DNA of 64,000 bases from Clostridium_AW sp040797845 (GCA_040797845.1 JBFNFA010000002.1:310001-374000), one strand, 5' to 3'. Counted from the stretch's first letter, positions 1-9,148 are shown. Made by a program: numbers and translations. The notes: generated by a model from the letters alone, not told the origin.

Positions 1-1044
1 GTAACCGTTATAACTTTTAAACTTAATTATTGGATTCTTAACATCTTTTAGTGCATCTCTAGAATTATTAATAATATTAGATAGCACTTTTATTAGGTCA
101 CTATCTGTAAGGTTTAAGTTTTCATAGTCAGCACTATCGAAAACAATTACATCAATATTTGCTGAAACAGCAGAGTGTAGTACTGAAGCAACTATTGGAG
201 TAGCTTGTACACTCACATTTATTGTAGTATTTAAAGATTGATATCTTTCAACAATATTTTTCAATAACTCTCCAATTCTATCAATTTTCCCAAGTTGATA
301 AAGGCCATAAAGACTGCTTATCTCACTTCCGTAATCATGCTTTAATTTTTTTAGCTCAGTAATTTTATCATTTAATGCATAATTTAGCATTTCTACTTCT
401 TGCAATTTATCATTAACTTTTGCAAAATATATTATAGCAAAAATAAAAGCCATTAAACTTATAAGATACAAGCTATACTTAAATATATCTCCTATGTCTT
501 CTATTTGCCAATGTATACGCAGAGTATCTGTCAAAATTAAGGTATAGTTTAAAAGTAAAACAAAAATTAAAGATGGTCTTAGACTTTTTAAACCCATAAT
601 AGCATTAAAAAAATATTTTCTGAATTTATATACTAAAATATATACCAGCCAAGTCGGTATGTAAATGAATATAAGGGTTTGTAATTCAATGGATATATTA
701 AGATTCAATTTAACTATTAAGTTTTGATAAAAGGCAAATATGAAATACGATGCTATTACAACTATTGAATAAGATGACCCAAATCCTAGAAAAGCATCTA
801 AAATGGATTTTTTATAAAACAAAATAATAAATAACAGTGCACTAATTACCATTATCAAATTTGCATATGGAGTATCAATATCACTGTATGTAAATATAGT
901 AGATATTATATAAATAATTGCCATTAAAATACCAGATTTAAGTTTTGAAATTTTATTCTCTTTAGATACTATATTATTACATGTCAATACAAATAAAAAT
1001 GATTGGCAACCTGTGGTTAGCATATCACATATTTTAAATAGCAC
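1..1044 (-). CDS. AgrC-like sensor histidine kinase (partial, runs off left edge)
   Basis: An uninterrupted minus-strand frame of 348 codons reaches the window edge. I place the start at a GTG preceded by AAGGGA at about 8 nt. The first ~200 residues are almost entirely hydrophobic and fit a multi-pass membrane sensor. A conserved His (residue ~236, in LKKLKHDYG) and a later N-box-like stretch (LSNIINNSRDAL) match the GHKL kinases of the AgrC/VirS type, where the His follows a short coiled linker. It lies directly downstream of an AgrD-like peptide gene on the same strand, so its likely ligand is the processed peptide. The ATP-binding C-terminus is cut off by the window. The family call is good; agrC orthology is inferred from context. 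Confidence 0.75.
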   Translation of the reverse strand, partial: MLFKICDMLTTGCQSFLFVLTCNNIVSKENKISKLKSGILMAIIYIISTIFTYSDIDTPYANLIMVISALLFIILFYKKSILDAFLGFGSSYSIVVIASYFIFAFYQNLIVKLNLNISIELQTLIFIYIPTWLVYILVYKFRKYFFNAIMGLKSLRPSLIFVLLLNYTLILTDTLRIHWQIEDIGDIFKYSLYLISLMAFIFAIIYFAKVNDKLQEVEMLNYALNDKITELKKLKHDYGSEISSLYGLYQLGKIDRIGELLKNIVERYQSLNTTINVSVQATPIVASVLHSAVSANIDVIVFDSADYENLNLTDSDLIKVLSNIINNSRDALKDVKNPIIKFKSYNGY

Positions 1045-1098
1045 TAAAATCTGTCCCTTCTATATATTTAGATAAAAATAAATAAAGAAAAACAGTTC

Positions 1099-1174
1099 AT
1101 CTTTTGTGTTTTAAATTTTTATCTTTTGTGCTTCTTTTAATTTATCTTTTGTGTTTTAGATTTTTATCTCTTGT
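1099..1174 (-). repeat. four phased 9-bp direct repeats upstream of agrC
   Basis: The 9-mer ACAAAAGAT (minus strand) occurs three times perfectly and once with one change (ACAAGAGAT), starting on the plus strand at 1099, 1121, 1144 and 1166. Periods are 22, 23 and 22 nt, about two helical turns. LytTR response regulators of the AgrA/VirR type bind 9-bp direct repeats with a comparable period, so this may be a regulator-binding array between agrD and agrC. The base sequence is not the staphylococcal AgrA consensus, so the binding role is inference. Confidence 0.5.
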
Positions 1175-1185
1175 AAATTATGTGT

Positions 1186-1317
1186 TTAACGATTTTTAGT
1201 CATGGATTCAGGCATTTCTTCTACACCTACGCTGCCAAAAGATGCAGGTGCTGCCACAACCATTAATGCTGCCATACTTAAGAAAACCTTTCCCATTAAT
1301 TTACAGATTTTTTTCAT
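1186..1317 (-). CDS. AgrD-like cyclic autoinducer prepeptide
   Basis: A 43-residue ORF with a very strong ribosome site (GGAGGGG, 7 nt before ATG). It has the three-part layout of AgrD peptides: a basic amphipathic start (MKKICKLMGKV), a small-residue hydrophobic stretch (residues ~11-25), and an acidic tail with EEMPES, like the MPESL/PEELK recognition tail of clostridial cyclic-lactone peptides. The C-terminal half has no Cys; Ser26 or Ser29 would have to close a lactone ring. The membrane protease AgrB would normally process it, but no agrB lies upstream within the window. The kinase-like gene at 1-1044 follows on the same strand. The exact mature peptide cannot be read from sequence alone. 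Confidence 0.65.
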   Translation of the reverse strand: MKKICKLMGKVFLSMAALMVVAAPASFGSVGVEEMPESMTKNR

Positions 1318-1512
1318 AATAAACCCCTCCATTTTTTATGTAATTTGGTATAATTTAATTATATAATAATTATGGCATATTTGGAACACACTTCTATAAA
1401 TAACCTGCAAACAATTGGTATATTTTCATAAAACTCTTTGATTTTAGCCTATTATTTCACATTATGATACTTTTTAACAACTTCATCTTAGGAAATATTT
1501 ATTTTTTATAAC

Positions 1513-1575
1513 AAAAAATACCATACTAGACTTTCTCTAATATGGTGTCGGATTTTAAAATAGGGTATTTTTTGT
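1513..1575 (-). terminator. terminator of the M42 peptidase gene
   Basis: Immediately after the peptidase stop the minus strand reads AAAAAATACC, then an inner inverted pair (ACCATA and TATGGT), then GGTATTTTTTG. This is an imperfect stem ending in a T run. Confidence 0.55.
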
Positions 1576-1578
1576 TTA

Positions 1579-2580
1579 CTAATATTCAAAGTTAAAATCT
1601 CTGTCTACATATTTAACTAGCAATTCAATAGAAGCTTCAACATCCTTCATATTAACTATGGCGTTTGGCCCATGTGGATACCTTGTTACAGCAGATATTC
1701 CAGCTGCTCTAACTCCAAAATTAGACCTATTAATAGAGCTTGCATCAGTACCTCCAACATAAATCACATCCATTTGATATTTTATATTATGTTCCTCACA
1801 GCATTTTACCATTTCTTCTACAAGATATTCATCACATATTACTGATGTATCTGATACTTTTATTGCTGTCCCTTCTCCAACTTTATTGCTTCCTTCTAAA
1901 TCACAAGGGTAGTCATGAGCAGGTGTAATATCAACAGCTATTCCCAAATCTGGTTTTATTCTTTCTGCTGCCACTATAGCTCCTCTACATCCAACCTCTT
2001 CTTGTACTGTAAATACAAAATAAGTATCATTATAAGGCTTATCTATCTTCTTTAATGCCTCAATGAGAATATAGCAACCTATTCTATTATCTAATGCTTT
2101 TGCAGTAATATTATTATCTTTAAGTTCCGCATATTCTCCAATATAGGAAGCTACATCTCCAACCTTTACATATTTTAAAGCTTCTTCTTTTGATTTTACT
2201 CCAATATCTACATATAGCTTTGTAAAATCGTTCTTTAAATCCTCTACTTTTACCGTACTTGAAACAATTCCTATGGTCCCGTTTCTGAATTTAACTCTAC
2301 TCATATATGTTGTTGGAATCCAAAGAAAGCCTAAGGATTTTACCTTAATCATCCCATTGTCTTCAATTTTAGTTACTTGAATGCCTATTTCATCCATATG
2401 AGCTGCCAACATTATCTTTTTTTTATTTGTTCCCAAACCTTTTTTATATACAATTAAATTCCCTAAAGCATCAACTAAGATGTTATCTGCATAATCTGCG
2501 ATATCATTTTTTATAATATCTCTTACTTCTCTTTCATATCCACTTACTCCAAATGCCTGTGTTATTTCTTTTAAAATCAC
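1579..2580 (-). CDS. M42-family metallo-aminopeptidase
   Basis: Predicted cytosolic M42 peptidase (glutamyl aminopeptidase/FrvX/CelM group) of about 333 residues, the usual family length. It trims N-terminal residues from peptides using two metal ions. Visible family residues: AAHMDEIG (His and Asp ligands, ~63-65), ALDNRIGC (Asp ligand, ~165), VQEEVGCRGA (catalytic and ligand Glu pair, ~197-198), VDITPAHD (Asp ligand) and the late His in YPHGP. An ATG six bases upstream (2586) is possible, but the AGGGGG box almost touches it; the GTG at 2580 has normal spacing. It is a single-gene unit with its own terminator, next to a divergent GntR regulator. Confidence 0.9.
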   Translation of the reverse strand: MILKEITQAFGVSGYEREVRDIIKNDIADYADNILVDALGNLIVYKKGLGTNKKKIMLAAHMDEIGIQVTKIEDNGMIKVKSLGFLWIPTTYMSRVKFRNGTIGIVSSTVKVEDLKNDFTKLYVDIGVKSKEEALKYVKVGDVASYIGEYAELKDNNITAKALDNRIGCYILIEALKKIDKPYNDTYFVFTVQEEVGCRGAIVAAERIKPDLGIAVDITPAHDYPCDLEGSNKVGEGTAIKVSDTSVICDEYLVEEMVKCCEEHNIKYQMDVIYVGGTDASSINRSNFGVRAAGISAVTRYPHGPNAIVNMKDVEASIELLVKYVDRDFNFEY

Positions 2581-2586
2581 ACCCAT

Positions 2587-2949
2587 TCCCCCTCTCTTTT
2601 AATAATTCTGTTTGTTTATTAATCTCTCTTTTTCAGCCCAATTTACTTTATTTGTCCCTATTATGTATTATAGGATTAACCATAGGTCCGGTAACATATA
2701 ATTTTCTCTATCATTGAGCATGGTCTTTGTAAGGTCTTCTGGACGTATTTTTGAACATTGTTGGTAGCGTCAGCCATGCATCCTGCAATATTTATTCTGT
2801 GCTTTAATGCTAACACATGATTTTGTATTGTACAATATGCATTTTGCAAAATGCAAAATATTATCATTGTGCTTTAGTATAAAGATAATTATAATGAAAT
2901 ATAATGAAGCCAATTATAAAATATTATTAACATTTAAAGAGGTAAAATA
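2587..2949. promoter_or_regulatory. intergenic region with paired palindromes upstream of the GntR gene
   Basis: This 363-bp stretch carries two adjoining perfect palindromes, 2826-2837 (TATTGTACAATA) and 2838-2855 (TGCATTTTGCAAAATGCA), about 95 bp before the GntR-family start. TTGTACAA-type palindromes are common FCD/GntR operators, so autoregulation is plausible. A 63-codon minus-strand frame (2676-2867) runs through the same DNA; its end (CMADATNNVQKYV...) hints at a decayed gene, but I recognise no family and see no ribosome site. Confidence 0.45.
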
Positions 2950-3627
2950 ATGAGAAATTTAGTTAAAATTACTTTAGCAGAGCAAATTTATACAATTTTA
3001 AGAGAAGATATTATCAATCAAAACATTAAATGTGGGGAAAAGCTAACTTTAAAGACTCTACAAGAAAAATTCAATACAAGTTCGACACCAATTAGAGAAG
3101 CTTTAAATAGATTAAGCCAAGAAGGACTGCTTGAACACATAACGAATATAGGAGCGAAAGTAATTGATATTAAAGAGAAAGATATTGAAGAGATTTATGA
3201 CTTATGTTTATATTTAGACTTAGCTGCGTTAAATTTAGCTTTAAAAAGTGAAAAAATAGATAATATTATATGTGAACTTAACAATTCCATTGAATTGCAA
3301 GAAAAATCATTAGAATTAGGAAATCTAGAAGACTTTAGACTTCACTCAGATAATTTTCATGATATTTTCTTTAAATATGCTGATAACTCAAGATTGTATA
3401 ACGCTTCAAAGAATATAAGAAGTCAATTTAGTATATTAACGACTATATACCAAAATTTTACAATAGCACAATCACGGGTTCTTCTAGAGCATAAAAATAT
3501 TGCATCATCTATTGTAAATAGAGACTTTGATAAAACAATTTCCCTTATGAAAAGTCATTTTGAACATGCCAAAAGTTATTTATTAGATAATATTAAGAAT
3601 ACAAAGAATAAAGATATGCCTTTATAA
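2950..3627 (+). CDS. GntR-family (FCD) transcriptional regulator
   Basis: Predicted cytosolic DNA-binding regulator of 225 residues. Residues ~8-75 form the GntR winged helix (EQIYTILREDIINQ, TLKTLQEKFNTSSTPIREALNRLSQEGLL), and the rest is a helical FCD ligand-binding domain with the expected acidic and His-containing stretches (DNFHDIFF, LLEHKNIASSIVNRDFDKT). The ATG follows GAGG at about 6 nt. It is divergent from the M42 peptidase and convergent with the symporter gene, so it may govern either, or only itself through the paired palindromes upstream. The effector cannot be predicted. Confidence 0.88.
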   Translation: MRNLVKITLAEQIYTILREDIINQNIKCGEKLTLKTLQEKFNTSSTPIREALNRLSQEGLLEHITNIGAKVIDIKEKDIEEIYDLCLYLDLAALNLALKSEKIDNIICELNNSIELQEKSLELGNLEDFRLHSDNFHDIFFKYADNSRLYNASKNIRSQFSILTTIYQNFTIAQSRVLLEHKNIASSIVNRDFDKTISLMKSHFEHAKSYLLDNIKNTKNKDMPL

Positions 3628-3644
3628 ATCATTGGCATATCTTT
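3611..3644. terminator. hairpin at the 3' end of the GntR gene
   Basis: AAGATATGCC pairs with GGCATATCTT across a 13-nt loop and is followed by T-rich sequence on the plus strand. It overlaps the last codons of the regulator gene. Confidence 0.65.
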
Positions 3645-3702
3645 TATTCACATATTAACAATTTAAATTTATATTTACTTAATCTATTTAATAATTTTAA
3701 GT

Positions 3703-4953
3703 TCAGCTAAGCTCTCTCCATTTCTTGCCATCTACAAACCTTGAGACCATCATTGAGCAAACGATATTTCCCGTTGAGTTTAATACAGTAGCTGGTGCAT
3801 CTATAATTGTACTAATAACAGCTATTATGGGAAGTGCTTCCGGTGGGAAACCGTAAATACTTATTATTAGCATCTCCCCTATCATTCCACCACCTGGTAT
3901 TGCTCCCATTACTGCCCCTACTAGAAAACTTACTAAAAGTATTGATAAAATTACTTGAATATTGTTAATTTCTTTACCAAATAATCCAAACAAGAAAACT
4001 ATTTTCATTACTCCACCAATAACAGAGCCATCCTTATGTGTGTTAGCCCCTAGAGGAATTGCGGTTTCTGCTATATCTTTTGGTACACCTATTTTCTTAG
4101 CAGCTTCAAGATTAGCTGGAATTGATGCAGCACTGGAACAAGTGGCTAAAGCTGTTATTGTTGGTGTAATTGCATTTCTCCAAAACCCTCTAAGACCTAA
4201 TTCCCCAGCGGATATATATGCATATATACTAAAAAATATAAAATAATATATTGCTGTCAAACCTAAGTATAAAAGAAAAACCTTTAAGTAGCCTTGTAAT
4301 ATTTGTGTCCCCAACTGCCCTACTACAGAAGCAAAATAGCATCCTAATCCAATTGGCGCATAATACATAATAATTTCTACCATCTTCATCATTGCAACTG
4401 TGGCTGAATTTAAAAACTTTTTTATAATTATTGCCTTTTCGCCAGCTAATGCTGTTGATGTTCCAAATAGAACAGAGAAAACAATTATTTGAAGCATATT
4501 ATTTTTTGAAAATAATTCTGAAAAATCCCCCACCGTAATTGTTTTTACTAACTGCTTTGATAGTGATATCTTTTCAATTTTATCTCCAATTTCCACTCCC
4601 CCTTGAGACAAAATAGATTTAATAGATTCCCCATCTAAACCTGTAGTTGGATTAAAAATCATTGCACCTATAATTCCTAATATGCCAGCTATCAATGCAG
4701 TAGCTACAAAAACCGTTGCAATATTTATCATTATTTTTCTCAATCTATTCATACCACTCATGTTAGCTATAGCTGACGCCACACTGAAAAACACTAATGG
4801 TACTATTATAGTAAACATCAAGTTTAAAAATATTTCTCCAAAAGGCTCCAACACTATAGCCTTTGGTCCTAAAACAACCCCTATCCCTCCCCCTAATACT
4901 ATTGATAAAAGCAGCACCAAAGACATTTTATAGCTCTTTAAAAAACTTTTCAT
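3703..4953 (-). CDS. dicarboxylate/amino acid:cation symporter (DAACS family)
   Basis: Integral membrane protein of 416 residues, the normal length for the GltP/GltT/DctA family of Na+- or H+-coupled carriers. Several hydrophobic segments cover the first 250 residues. The C-terminal half shows the re-entrant loop and unwound helix signatures: CSSAASIPANLEAAKKIGV (the Ser-rich hairpin), GANTHKDGSVI (equivalent to the family's GATINMDGTA element) and AVISTIIDAPATVLNSTG. The NMDGT motif is altered (NTHKDGS), which points to an uncommon substrate subgroup. ATG follows AGGGAGC at about 10 nt. It is divergent from the AraC-type gene at 5097, a common arrangement of carrier and regulator. Confidence 0.88.
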   Translation of the reverse strand: MKSFLKSYKMSLVLLLSIVLGGGIGVVLGPKAIVLEPFGEIFLNLMFTIIVPLVFFSVASAIANMSGMNRLRKIMINIATVFVATALIAGILGIIGAMIFNPTTGLDGESIKSILSQGGVEIGDKIEKISLSKQLVKTITVGDFSELFSKNNMLQIIVFSVLFGTSTALAGEKAIIIKKFLNSATVAMMKMVEIIMYYAPIGLGCYFASVVGQLGTQILQGYLKVFLLYLGLTAIYYFIFFSIYAYISAGELGLRGFWRNAITPTITALATCSSAASIPANLEAAKKIGVPKDIAETAIPLGANTHKDGSVIGGVMKIVFLFGLFGKEINNIQVILSILLVSFLVGAVMGAIPGGGMIGEMLIISIYGFPPEALPIIAVISTIIDAPATVLNSTGNIVCSMMVSRFVDGKKWRELS

Positions 4954-5096
4954 ATATATTCAGCTCCCTATGCATGAGTTATTCTTATTAACTATTATAT
5001 TCGCTACATTTGCTATTTTTATTGTATTCAATGCTTAGTTTATTGCATAAAGTGCTATAATATAATAGATTATTAGTTAATAACTGAGGTGTCTAT

Positions 5097-5960
5097 ATGG
5101 ATGATAGGGTTTCTATAGAAAAAACAAAACGAGGATATCTTAAGGAAGATTTTCTCTTTTTCAATCTAAAAGATCAGAAAAGAAATGAAATTGAATCTCA
5201 CTACCATGATTTTAATAAGATAATTATTTTCATATCAGGAGAAGTAACATACATAATTGAAGGAAAATCTTATAAACTGAAACCTTGGGATGTATTATTG
5301 ATTGGCAAAAATGATCTTCATCTACCAACAATAAGCTCCAATATACCTTATGAAAGAATGATATTGTGGCTAAATCCATTATTTTTAGAAAAGCATAATA
5401 GGGATAATTCCGATCTTCTAAGTTGTTTTCAGTTAGCATCTGAAAGAAAGCTTAATCTTATTAGACTGAGCAGCAAAGATATAAATTTATTAAAGAAAAA
5501 CCTAACTGATCTCGAAGAAGCAATGAAGGATACTGGTTTTGGAAGCACCATATTAAGAAACACTTTATTTCTTCAATTCATGATAAAAATAAATAGATTA
5601 TTTCTTGGAATTGATATTAGTAAAAACATTAATGATATCAAATGTAATCCTGCAATACAAACCATTTTAAGTTTTATAAACTCAAACCTAGACAAGGATT
5701 TATCTATAGATATTCTTGCAGAAAAAGTTTATCTAAATAAGTATTATTTGATGCATTTATTTAAAAAAGAGACAGGTTACACCTTATATAACTATATACA
5801 GAAAAAGAGGCTTTTAAAAGCCTCAGATCTTATAATAAATGGTATATCTCTAGGAGAGGTTTGCGCCCTTTGTGGCTTTGGAGATTACTCTAGTTTTGTA
5901 CGAGCCTTTAAAAAGGAATTTCAACTATCACCTAAACAGTATTACAAATCAAATATATAG
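5097..5960 (+). CDS. AraC-family regulator with N-terminal cupin domain
   Basis: 287 residues. The first ~100 form a cupin sensor (HYHDFNKIIIFISGEVTYIIEGK, DVLLIGKNDLHLP), and the last ~100 hold the two helix-turn-helix units of AraC/XylS proteins (LSIDILAEKVYLNKYYLMHLFKKETG and LGEVCALCGFGDYSSFVRAFKKEF). The start follows GAGGTG at 6 nt. It probably regulates the divergent symporter, by gene position only. No specific operator is obvious in the 143-bp spacer. Confidence 0.9.
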   Translation: MDDRVSIEKTKRGYLKEDFLFFNLKDQKRNEIESHYHDFNKIIIFISGEVTYIIEGKSYKLKPWDVLLIGKNDLHLPTISSNIPYERMILWLNPLFLEKHNRDNSDLLSCFQLASERKLNLIRLSSKDINLLKKNLTDLEEAMKDTGFGSTILRNTLFLQFMIKINRLFLGIDISKNINDIKCNPAIQTILSFINSNLDKDLSIDILAEKVYLNKYYLMHLFKKETGYTLYNYIQKKRLLKASDLIINGISLGEVCALCGFGDYSSFVRAFKKEFQLSPKQYYKSNI

Positions 5961-6045
5961 CTGAAATATTCTTTTATATGTATGAATTGAGATAAAAACC
6001 TAATCGTGATAAAATCTAATTATTATATTTTAGGGAGGAGATAGT

Positions 6046-7134
6046 ATGGACTTAAAGGAAAAAATTAAGAATCTCCCTTCTTGCTCTGGTGTATATCTTA
6101 TGAAAGATTCCCTTAACAGTATAATTTATGTGGGAAAATCAAAGAATCTAAAAAATAGAGTTTCCTCATATTTTCAAAAGTCAAAGTCACATACACCTAA
6201 AGTTGTGAAATTAGTTAAAAATCTAAAAGACTTTGACTATATAACTACTGATACAGAATTTGAAGCCTTTTTGTTAGAATGTAAATTGATAAAAGAAATT
6301 AAGCCTTTATATAATAAATTAATGAAAAGCCCTAAATCTTATTGTTATATAAGGATAAAATTTAATGAAAAACACCCTTATATTGAACTCTCCAGTGAAT
6401 ATAGCAAAGATGATGACGGTGTTTATTTTGGGCCATACACAAATAAAAATACAGTAGAAAGAGCAATTCAAGGAATTAAAGAATGCTGCAAAATACTATG
6501 TACTAATAATTCACAAAAGGACTCCTATTGCTTGAACTATTCTTTAGGTTTGTGTGTTGGTATGTGTTTGGATAAAACCTCAAAAGAAAAGTATTTTAAT
6601 ATATTTAATAAAATAGTAAACCTGTTTAATGGTACTGATAAAAGCATTATTGAAGAAATAGAATTTAATATGAATTCTTCATCAGAGAAATTTGATTTTG
6701 AGAAGGCTATTAAGTATAGAGATTATTTAACTTCAATAAATCATATAATTGATAAAGTTAAAGTTGTGGAATATACAGAAGAAAATAAAAATATTGCTTT
6801 ACTTGAGTATTTAAATGATGACATGTTTAAATTTTTTCTGATTAAGGGAAATAAAGTTCTTTTTAGTGAAAGATATATACCCAAAGATTTTGATGTTAAA
6901 AAACTAAAATATATCTTAAAGAATAATATTTTAGTTTATTTTAATAATAAATCACTAAATAATTCAATAGAAGTTGGACAAGAAGAAATTGATGAGTCTC
7001 AAATAATTTATACTTATTTAGAAAGTAAATCTAATGACTGTAGATATGTTATAATTTCAGAAAAATGGCTTAATAATATAAACGATATAGATTTTGACCA
7101 TGAAATTAATAATCTTCTACTCCCAGAATCATAA
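6046..7134 (+). CDS. short UvrC-like GIY-YIG nuclease
   Basis: 362 residues resembling the N-terminal half of UvrC (UvrC is about 600). Residues ~10-95 are the GIY-YIG nuclease (GVYLMKDSLNSIIYVGKS, FEAFLLECKLIKEIKP with the catalytic Glu). A Cys-rich stretch (~145-175, YCLNYSLGLCVGMC) matches the UvrC iron-sulfur motif, and a UVR-type helical pair follows (~205-240, FDFEKAIKYRDYLTSI). The RNase-H-like endonuclease and helix-hairpin-helix domains needed for 5' incision are absent, so it may cut only 3' of lesions like Cho, though it is longer than Cho and keeps a UVR segment. It has a clean AGGGAGGAG ribosome site and stands alone. Confidence 0.85.
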   Translation: MDLKEKIKNLPSCSGVYLMKDSLNSIIYVGKSKNLKNRVSSYFQKSKSHTPKVVKLVKNLKDFDYITTDTEFEAFLLECKLIKEIKPLYNKLMKSPKSYCYIRIKFNEKHPYIELSSEYSKDDDGVYFGPYTNKNTVERAIQGIKECCKILCTNNSQKDSYCLNYSLGLCVGMCLDKTSKEKYFNIFNKIVNLFNGTDKSIIEEIEFNMNSSSEKFDFEKAIKYRDYLTSINHIIDKVKVVEYTEENKNIALLEYLNDDMFKFFLIKGNKVLFSERYIPKDFDVKKLKYILKNNILVYFNNKSLNNSIEVGQEEIDESQIIYTYLESKSNDCRYVIISEKWLNNINDIDFDHEINNLLLPES

Positions 7135-7228
7135 TTATTTTAAAGTGTGTTACAGTACAAAGCATTTAAATATAGAAAACATATTTTTAACCTTTTAAAG
7201 TGAATGAAGACATGGAATTTTTTACATT

Positions 7229-7276
7229 AATTATAACGAAAATGAGGGGCTATATAACACTCCCCCCATTTTTTAT
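7229..7276. terminator. bidirectional terminator between the UvrC-like and cadA genes
   Basis: AAAATGAGGGG pairs with CCCCCCATTTTTT across a short AT loop. T tracts on both strands would serve the two convergent genes. Confidence 0.75.
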
Positions 7277-7287
7277 GTCATATAATA

Positions 7288-9132
7288 CTATTTAATCTTT
7301 TTTATATTGAGTACTCTCATTGCATTTAGTATTGCTATAACGGACACTCCTACATCTGCAAATACCGCTTCCCACATTGTTGCAACACCTGCTGCTCCCA
7401 TAATAAGAACTATAGCCTTTACCCCTAATGCAAATATAATATTTTGTTTTGCAATTCTTAATGTACGCTTTGATATTTTCATTGCTGTTGCTATTTTCGA
7501 TGGTTCATCAGTCATAATAACTATATCAGCTGCTTCTATTGCTGCATCTGATCCAAGGCCACCCATTGCGATACCAATATCCGCTCTAGCTAAAACTGGT
7601 GCATCATTGATTCCATCTCCAACGAAAGCTAGCTTTCCTTTTTCTGACTTTTGTCTTAATAACTCTTCTACTTTTTCAACTTTTCCAGCTGGAAGTAATT
7701 CTGTATATGCTTTGTCTAATCCCAGTTCTTCAGCTACTTTCATACCAACACTATTAGAATCACCTGTTAGCATAATAGTTTGCTTTATGTTAGATGCTTT
7801 TAACTCACGAATTGCTTTTGCTGCATCTGGTTTCACTTCATCTGCAATTACAATATATCCTGCGTATTTATTCTCGATTGCCACATGTACTACTGTTCCT
7901 ACTATTTCTCCCTTATAGTAAGGAACATTTATCTTCTTCATTAATTTTATATTACCTGCATGTACTGTCTTACCTTTTACAACTGCTCGAACTCCATGTC
8001 CAGAAATTTCTTCAACATCTGTTATTTCAGATTCATCAATTTTCTTATTGTAAGCTTGCTTTAAAGACATTGAAATTGGATGGTTTGAATAATTTTCCGC
8101 ATAGGCAGTTAGCTCAAGTAACTCATCTTTAGAAATACCTTTTGCATTTATTTCTTGTACTGTAAATACACCTTTTGTTAATGTTCCAGTTTTATCAAAC
8201 ACAACCACTTCTGTTTCAGCTAACGCTTCTAAATAGTTACTTCCCTTTACTAAAACACCACTTTTAGAAGCAGCCCCTATTCCTCCAAAGAAACTTAATG
8301 GTACAGATATAACCAGTGCACAAGGGCATGATATAACAAGGAATGTTAATGCTCTATAAACCCACTCACTAAATGTAGCTCCTTCTATTAAAAGAGGTGG
8401 TAATACTGCTAATATAGCTGCCACAATAACAACTGCTGGTGTATAATATCTTGCAAATTTTGTTATAAAGTTTTCTGAATTTGACTTTTTACTGCTTGCA
8501 TTCTCTACTAAATCTAATATTTTACTTACAGTAGATTCTTCATATTCTTTTGTAACACGAACAGTTAAAACTCCGTTAATATTAATACATCCACTTAATA
8601 CATCTGAACCTACTGATAGTTCCCTTGGAACTGATTCACCAGTTAATGCTGATGTATCAATCATAGAGTTTCCATCTATAACAACCCCATCTAAAGGGAT
8701 TCTTTCCCCTGCTTTAATTACAATTATATCATTTACCTTTACTTCATCTGGATCAATCTTTACTAACTGGCTACCACGCTTTACATTGGCATAATCAGGC
8801 CTAATGTCCATTAAGCTAACAATTGATTTTCTTGATTGATCAACAGCATAACTTTGGAACACTTCACCAACTTGGTAAAATAACATTACTGCTACCCCTT
8901 CTGGATATTCTCCAATAAGGAAAGCTCCTACAGTTGCAATGCACATCAAGAAGTTTTCATCAAATACTTGTCCTCTAAAAATATTCTTAACTGCTTTTAA
9001 TACAACATCTCCACCAACAATAACATAGCTGATTAAATATAATGCTAATTGAAGTTCTGATTTTGCAAGTAACGATATAACGAATAATGCTCCACCTAAA
9101 ATTATACGAGTAATACGCTTTTTATTATTCAT
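7288..9132 (-). CDS. cadA: heavy-metal translocating P1B-type ATPase (CadA/ZntA type)
   Basis: Membrane pump of 614 residues exporting divalent soft metals (Zn2+, Cd2+, possibly Pb2+) at the cost of ATP. Visible parts: an N-terminal membrane pair, the TGES actuator loop (~165), the metal-binding CPC motif in VISCPCALVIS (~275), the phosphorylation motif DKTGTLT (~314), the HP element in YSNHPIS, and GDGINDAP (~507). It lacks the N-terminal HMA metal-binding domain common in CadA; a separate HMA protein is encoded 16 bp upstream in the same operon. Transcription should come from the promoter at 9524-9553. CPC fits Zn/Cd rather than Co; substrate choice is inferred. Confidence 0.92.
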   Translation of the reverse strand: MNNKKRITRIILGGALFVISLLAKSELQLALYLISYVIVGGDVVLKAVKNIFRGQVFDENFLMCIATVGAFLIGEYPEGVAVMLFYQVGEVFQSYAVDQSRKSIVSLMDIRPDYANVKRGSQLVKIDPDEVKVNDIIVIKAGERIPLDGVVIDGNSMIDTSALTGESVPRELSVGSDVLSGCININGVLTVRVTKEYEESTVSKILDLVENASSKKSNSENFITKFARYYTPAVVIVAAILAVLPPLLIEGATFSEWVYRALTFLVISCPCALVISVPLSFFGGIGAASKSGVLVKGSNYLEALAETEVVVFDKTGTLTKGVFTVQEINAKGISKDELLELTAYAENYSNHPISMSLKQAYNKKIDESEITDVEEISGHGVRAVVKGKTVHAGNIKLMKKINVPYYKGEIVGTVVHVAIENKYAGYIVIADEVKPDAAKAIRELKASNIKQTIMLTGDSNSVGMKVAEELGLDKAYTELLPAGKVEKVEELLRQKSEKGKLAFVGDGINDAPVLARADIGIAMGGLGSDAAIEAADIVIMTDEPSKIATAMKISKRTLRIAKQNIIFALGVKAIVLIMGAAGVATMWEAVFADVGVSVIAILNAMRVLNIKKIK

Positions 9133-9148
9133 AGCATATCCCTCCTCT

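Noticed and set aside
2676..2867. 63-codon minus-strand frame (MADATNNVQKYV...)
   Set aside because: No ribosome site, no recognised family, and it overlaps the palindromes before the GntR gene. Possibly a relic; not called as a gene.
7307..7918. Long plus-strand frames opposite cadA
   Set aside because: Antisense shadow of a well-supported gene, with no family motifs. The same applies to other opposite-strand frames across the glycolytic and transporter genes.
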